From DATKNA01 sp035541595 (GTDB lineage: Bacteria > Actinomycetota > Actinomycetes > Actinomycetales > Kineosporiaceae): 9,091 bases of DNA. The translations under genes were made by a program, and so were the position numbers. Shown in pieces: positions 6,606 through 9,091 of the stretch. Each line of letters begins with the position of its first letter. Positions within the stretch are counted from its first letter, which is position 1. Location: assembly GCA_035541595.1 (NCBI GenBank), contig DATKNA010000364.1:1-9091 (forward strand). The letters are read 5' to 3'. The notes beneath the pieces were generated by a model that worked only from the letters and a program-made list of their open reading frames with translations, did no database searches and was not told where the DNA came from.

Positions 6606-7922
6606 TCACCAGGCTTCCAGGCCCTCGTAGAGCGGGAAGTCGTCCGCGAGCCGGGCGACCCGGGCGCGCAGGGCGTCGACGTCCGCGGTCGGCTGCAACG
6701 CCGCGGCGATGACGTCGGCCACCTCTGCGAACTCGGTGTCGCCGAAACCGCGGGAGGCGAGCGCGGGCGTGCCGATGCGCAGGCCGCTGGTGATCATCGG
6801 CGGCCGCGGGTCGAACGGCACGGCGTTGCGGTTCACCGTGATGCCGACCTCGTGCAGGCGGTCCTCGGCCTGCTGGCCGTCGAGCTGCGAGTCGCGCAGG
6901 TCGACGAGGACCAGGTGGACGTCGGTGCCGCCGGTGAGCACGGTGACGCCGGCCGCCTGGGCGTCGGGGGCGAGCAGGCGCTCGGCGAGGATCTGCGCGC
7001 CCCGGACGGTGCGCTCCTGCCGCTCCTTGAACTCCGGCGTCGAGGCGATCTTGAAAGCAACCGCCTTCGCCGCGATGACGTGCATCAGCGGGCCGCCCTG
7101 CTGCCCGGGGAACACCGCCGACTGGAACTTCTTCGCGTGCTCCTCGTCGCCGGCGAGGATCATGCCGCCGCGGGGGCCGGCGAGCGTCTTGTGCGTCGTC
7201 GACGTCGTCACGTGGGCATGCGGCACCGGGTTGGGGTGCAGGCCGGCGGCGACGAGCCCGCTGAAGTGCGCCATGTCGACGAGGAGATAGGCGCCGACCT
7301 CGTCGGCGATCCGCCGGAACCCCGGGAAGTCCAACCGGCGGGGGTACGCCGACCACCCCGCGATGATCAGCTTCGGCCGGTGCTCCAGGGCTGCGGCGCG
7401 GACGGCGTCCATGTCGATCCGCATCGTCCGTCGGTCCACGCCGTAGGCGGAGACCTGGTAGAGCTTCCCGGAGAAGTTGATCCTCATGCCGTGGGTGAGG
7501 TGGCCGCCGTGGGCGAGTTCGAGCCCGAGGATGCGGTCGCCCGGAGTGAGCAGGGCCATCATCGCCGCCGCGTTCGCCTGGGCGCCGGAATGCGGTTGGA
7601 CGTTGGCGTACGCCGCACCGTAGAGCGCCTTGACGCGCTCCCGGGCGAGGTCCTCCGCGACGTCGACGAACTCGCACCCGCCGTAGTACCGGCGGCCGGG
7701 ATAGCCCTCGGCGTACTTGTTCGTGAGCACGCTGCCCTGCGCCTCGAGCACGGCCCTGGGGGCGAAGTTCTCACTGGCGATCATTTCCAGCGTGCCGCGC
7801 TGGCGGCCGAGCTCACCGGTCAGGACGGCCGCGATCTCGGGGTCGACCTGGTCGACCGGGGCGGTGGTGACCGCCTGCGAGGCGGTCCGCCGGCGGGCAG
7901 GGCGCGGGGTCTGGTCGAGCAT
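6606..7922 (-). CDS. glyA: Serine hydroxymethyltransferase
   Basis: GlyA is a PLP enzyme that converts serine and THF to glycine and 5,10-methylene-THF, the main entry of one-carbon units. The 438-residue protein shows the family pattern: EMIASENF near the N-terminus, TNKYAEGYPGRRYYGG, the HSGAQAN segment, DMAHFSGL with D216 and H219, and TTSTTHKTLAGPRGG with the PLP lysine K245. Length is slightly above the usual ~415-430 because of an N-terminal tail of about 25 residues rich in Arg and Pro. The start is fixed by AGGAG at 7932-7928 (minus strand), 5 bases before the ATG at 7922. A longer in-frame reading would run through the riboswitch and is not credible. It is the first gene of a glyA-folD operon and is headed by a ZTP riboswitch. 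Confidence 0.97.
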   Translation of the reverse strand: MLDQTPRPARRRTASQAVTTAPVDQVDPEIAAVLTGELGRQRGTLEMIASENFAPRAVLEAQGSVLTNKYAEGYPGRRYYGGCEFVDVAEDLARERVKALYGAAYANVQPHSGAQANAAAMMALLTPGDRILGLELAHGGHLTHGMRINFSGKLYQVSAYGVDRRTMRIDMDAVRAAALEHRPKLIIAGWSAYPRRLDFPGFRRIADEVGAYLLVDMAHFSGLVAAGLHPNPVPHAHVTTSTTHKTLAGPRGGMILAGDEEHAKKFQSAVFPGQQGGPLMHVIAAKAVAFKIASTPEFKERQERTVRGAQILAERLLAPDAQAAGVTVLTGGTDVHLVLVDLRDSQLDGQQAEDRLHEVGITVNRNAVPFDPRPPMITSGLRIGTPALASRGFGDTEFAEVADVIAAALQPTADVDALRARVARLADDFPLYEGLEAW

Positions 7923-7943
7923 GGGAACTCCTGTGGATGTCGT

Positions 7944-7989
7944 GTGGGCCCGGCAGGGGGCGGCCTCGTGCGGCGAGCCCACGGGCCCA
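7944..7989 (-). promoter_or_regulatory. Candidate expression platform of the glyA riboswitch
   Basis: Two mutually exclusive pairings share the strand CGGGCCCAC (minus, 7952-7944). It can pair over 9 bp, including one G-U, with GTGGGCTCG (7982-7974). Alternatively, its first eight bases pair perfectly with TGGGCCCG (7989-7982), which contains part of the conserved aptamer core and the 3' strand of aptamer stem P3. The second pairing would break the aptamer. No T-run follows, and the ribosome site at 7932-7928 is outside both stems, so how the switch acts (translation, transcription or Rho) cannot be told. This is a manual pairing analysis, not a computed fold. Confidence 0.5.
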
Positions 7990-8059
7990 GGCGGACGACC
8001 CGAGGACGACGACCTCCACCGCTCCCCGGTGGTGACCCACCTGAACGCCAGTCGCGGCG
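7982..8059 (-). ncRNA. ZTP (pfl-motif) riboswitch aptamer in glyA leader
   Basis: The minus-strand leader carries the conserved blocks of the ZTP riboswitch in order. GACTGGCG is at 8053-8046, then P2 (GGTGG 8041-8037 with CCACC 8032-8028, loop GTCA), then CCGGGGAGCG next to P2, and CCGCCTGGGC at 7994-7985. Stem P1 is CGCCGC (8059-8054) with GCGGTG (8022-8017). Stem P3 is CGGG (8002-7999) with CCCG (7985-7982), and it encloses the CCGCCTGGGC core. GGCG in the first block can pair with CGCC in the last, the family's pseudoknot. The class binds ZTP/ZMP, which accumulates when 10-formyl-THF is low, and normally turns expression on. Its place 60 bases before glyA fits exactly, since glyA and folD restore 10-formyl-THF. 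Confidence 0.94.
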
Positions 8060-8065
8060 CGCCCC

Positions 8066-8071
8066 AGCCTA
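8066..8071 (-). promoter_or_regulatory. Candidate -10 box of the glyA-folD operon
   Basis: TAGGCT on the minus strand (8071-8066) fits the actinobacterial -10 pattern TAnnnT. A start 6-7 bases downstream would fall at about 8059-8060, the first base of aptamer stem P1, so the mRNA would begin with the riboswitch. No convincing -35 box is visible about 17 bp upstream. The agreement between box and aptamer edge is the main support. Confidence 0.5.
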
Positions 8072-8122
8072 GCGCGGGCCCCTTCGGGCGGGGGAACGCC
8101 AGGTGGTGCCGACCTGGGCGGC

Positions 8123-8128
8123 TAGCGT
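8123..8128 (+). promoter_or_regulatory. Candidate -10 box giving a leaderless purU mRNA
   Basis: TAGCGT (8123-8128) fits TAnnnT and ends 6 bases before the purU GTG at 8135. Transcription starting at the usual distance would begin at the start codon itself. There is no clear ribosome site before purU, which agrees with a leaderless transcript, common in actinobacteria. The -35 region is not recognisable. Confidence 0.5.
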
Positions 8129-8134
8129 GACGGG

Positions 8135-9025
8135 GTGACCAGCACCCCACCCGGTCCCCCGGCGCCGAACCAGATCCTCACCCTGTCGTGCCCGGACCGG
8201 ACCGGCATCGTGCACGCGGTCGCGGGCGCGGTGCTCGCGGCCGGCGGCAACATCGCGGAGAGCCACCAGTACGGCGACCCCTCGACTGGGCGGTTCTTCA
8301 TGCGCGTCGACGTGGCGCCGTCGGGGGACGCGGTCACGCCGGTCGAGCTGGCCGCCGCGTTGCGGTTGGCGTTCGCGCCGGTCGCCGCCGGGTTCGGGAT
8401 GGTCTGGCAGCTGCACGCGGCCGACCACCGGACACGCACGCTGATCATGGTCAGCCGCGCCGGCCACTGCCTGTCCGACCTGCTGTTCCGGGCCCGCAGC
8501 GGGACCCTGCCGGTGGACGTGCCCGCCGTCGTCGGCAACCACGAGGACCTGCGGGGGATCGCCGAGTTCTACGGCGTGCCGTTCCACCACGTCCCGGTCA
8601 CGGCGCAGACCCGGGACGACGCCGAGTCCCGGCTGCTGGACCTGGTCAAGGCGCTCGACGTGGAGCTGGTCGTGCTCGCCCGCTACATGCAGGTGCTCTC
8701 CGACGCGGTCTGCCGGGAGCTGCCGGGGCGGATCGTCAACATCCACCACTCGTTCCTGCCGAGCTTCAAGGGGGCGCGGCCGTACCATCAGGCACACGAC
8801 CGCGGTGTCAAGCTCGTCGGTGCCACCGCGCACTACGTGACGCCCGACCTCGACGAGGGCCCGATCATCGAGCAGGACGTCGTCCGGGTGGACCACACGA
8901 TGACGTCGGACGCCCTCGCGGCCGCCGGCCGGGACGTTGAGACCCTGGTGCTGGCCCGTGCGGTCCGCTGGCACGCCGAGCACCGCGTGCTGCTCAACGA
9001 CCACCGCACCGTCGTCTTCCGGTGA
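8135..9025 (+). CDS. purU: Formyltetrahydrofolate deformylase
   Basis: PurU hydrolyses 10-formyl-THF to formate and THF, balancing the formyl-THF and THF pools in the cytosol. The 296-residue protein has the two-domain plan: an N-terminal ACT domain (about 12-90, beginning LTLSCPDRTGIVHAV) that in relatives binds regulatory ligands such as glycine or methionine, then a formyltransferase-fold catalytic domain (about 98-290). The catalytic triad of the fold is visible as N202 and H204 in VNIHHSFLPSFKGA and D240 in DLDEGPII. Length is near the family norm of 280-295. The GTG start lacks a clear ribosome site but follows a -10-like box so closely that a leaderless mRNA is likely. It is divergent from glyA-folD, whose products make its substrate. 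A palindromic element follows its stop. Confidence 0.95.
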   Translation: MTSTPPGPPAPNQILTLSCPDRTGIVHAVAGAVLAAGGNIAESHQYGDPSTGRFFMRVDVAPSGDAVTPVELAAALRLAFAPVAAGFGMVWQLHAADHRTRTLIMVSRAGHCLSDLLFRARSGTLPVDVPAVVGNHEDLRGIAEFYGVPFHHVPVTAQTRDDAESRLLDLVKALDVELVVLARYMQVLSDAVCRELPGRIVNIHHSFLPSFKGARPYHQAHDRGVKLVGATAHYVTPDLDEGPIIEQDVVRVDHTMTSDALAAAGRDVETLVLARAVRWHAEHRVLLNDHRTVVFR

Positions 9026-9040
9026 CCCCCGCCCCTCCGT

Positions 9041-9091
9041 CCGTGATCAAGGAATAGGTGCCTACCCGGACGGTTCAGACGTCCTTGATCA
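9041..9091. repeat. Partial TGATCA palindromic element 3, cut by window end
   Basis: TGATCAAGGA at 9044-9053 is the exact reverse complement of TCCTTGATCA at 9082-9091, giving a 10-bp inverted repeat with a 28-base centre. The left part, GTGATCAAGGAATAGGTG (9043-9060), matches element 1 at 3301-3318 in 17 of 18 positions. The element begins 15 bases after the purU stop and may continue beyond the window. The 66 bases after purU hold no gene. Confidence 0.8.

Noticed and set aside
5221..6630. A 469-codon plus-strand open frame crossing the end of the M20 gene, element 2 and folD
   Set aside because: It spans two convergent real genes and a palindrome in the wrong frame, with no coherent domain.
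6852..8072. A 406-codon plus-strand open frame opposite glyA and its leader
   Set aside because: It is antisense to glyA and to the riboswitch, with low-complexity composition and no recognisable domain.
7923..8150. Longer in-frame glyA reading starting at 8150
   Set aside because: It would translate the ZTP aptamer and pass the candidate promoter; the AGGAG site fixes the start at 7922.

Overview
The window is very GC-rich DNA with strong third-position GC bias, GTG starts and tightly packed genes. The gene families point to a high-GC actinomycete. The gene set and style suggest Pseudonocardiales or a neighbouring order, but this placement is an impression from the sequence, not a database result.

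Layout from left to right. (1) The first 74 bases are the 5' end of a minus-strand gene for a small DUF5302-like protein. (2) A 92-bp divergent spacer with a 9-bp inverted repeat leads into a plus-strand group: a 1039-residue SNF2-family ATPase, a 290-residue SWIM zinc-finger protein, and a 434-residue M20-family amidohydrolase. SNF2 and SWIM are a recurrent bacterial pair. Here they are separated by a perfect 37-bp inverted repeat. (3) The M20 gene converges on folD across a 137-bp spacer. It holds a second large palindromic element and a short tandem duplication that runs up to the folD stop codon. (4) On the minus strand, glyA (serine hydroxymethyltransferase) is followed by folD with near-overlapping ends, so they form a one-carbon operon. 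(5) The glyA leader carries a clear ZTP (pfl-motif) riboswitch aptamer, with a plausible -10 box placed so that transcription begins at the first stem of the aptamer. (6) Divergent from glyA is purU (formyltetrahydrofolate deformylase), which appears to be leaderless. (7) The last 66 bases hold part of a third TGATCA-type palindromic element.

How the parts work together: GlyA and FolD make 5,10-methylene- and 10-formyl-tetrahydrofolate. The riboswitch family senses ZTP/ZMP, which builds up when 10-formyl-THF is short. PurU destroys 10-formyl-THF. One spacer of 212 bp therefore controls both production and disposal of the same cofactor, with an RNA sensor seen only on the production side.

The least explained signal is a family of three intergenic palindromic elements built on CCGTGATCA. 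Each lies just downstream of a gene end, and two of them form long near-perfect hairpins with internal repeated units that permit alternative pairings. I see no phage, insertion sequence, CRISPR array, tRNA or rRNA. Nothing in the protein-coding content is a clear new system.
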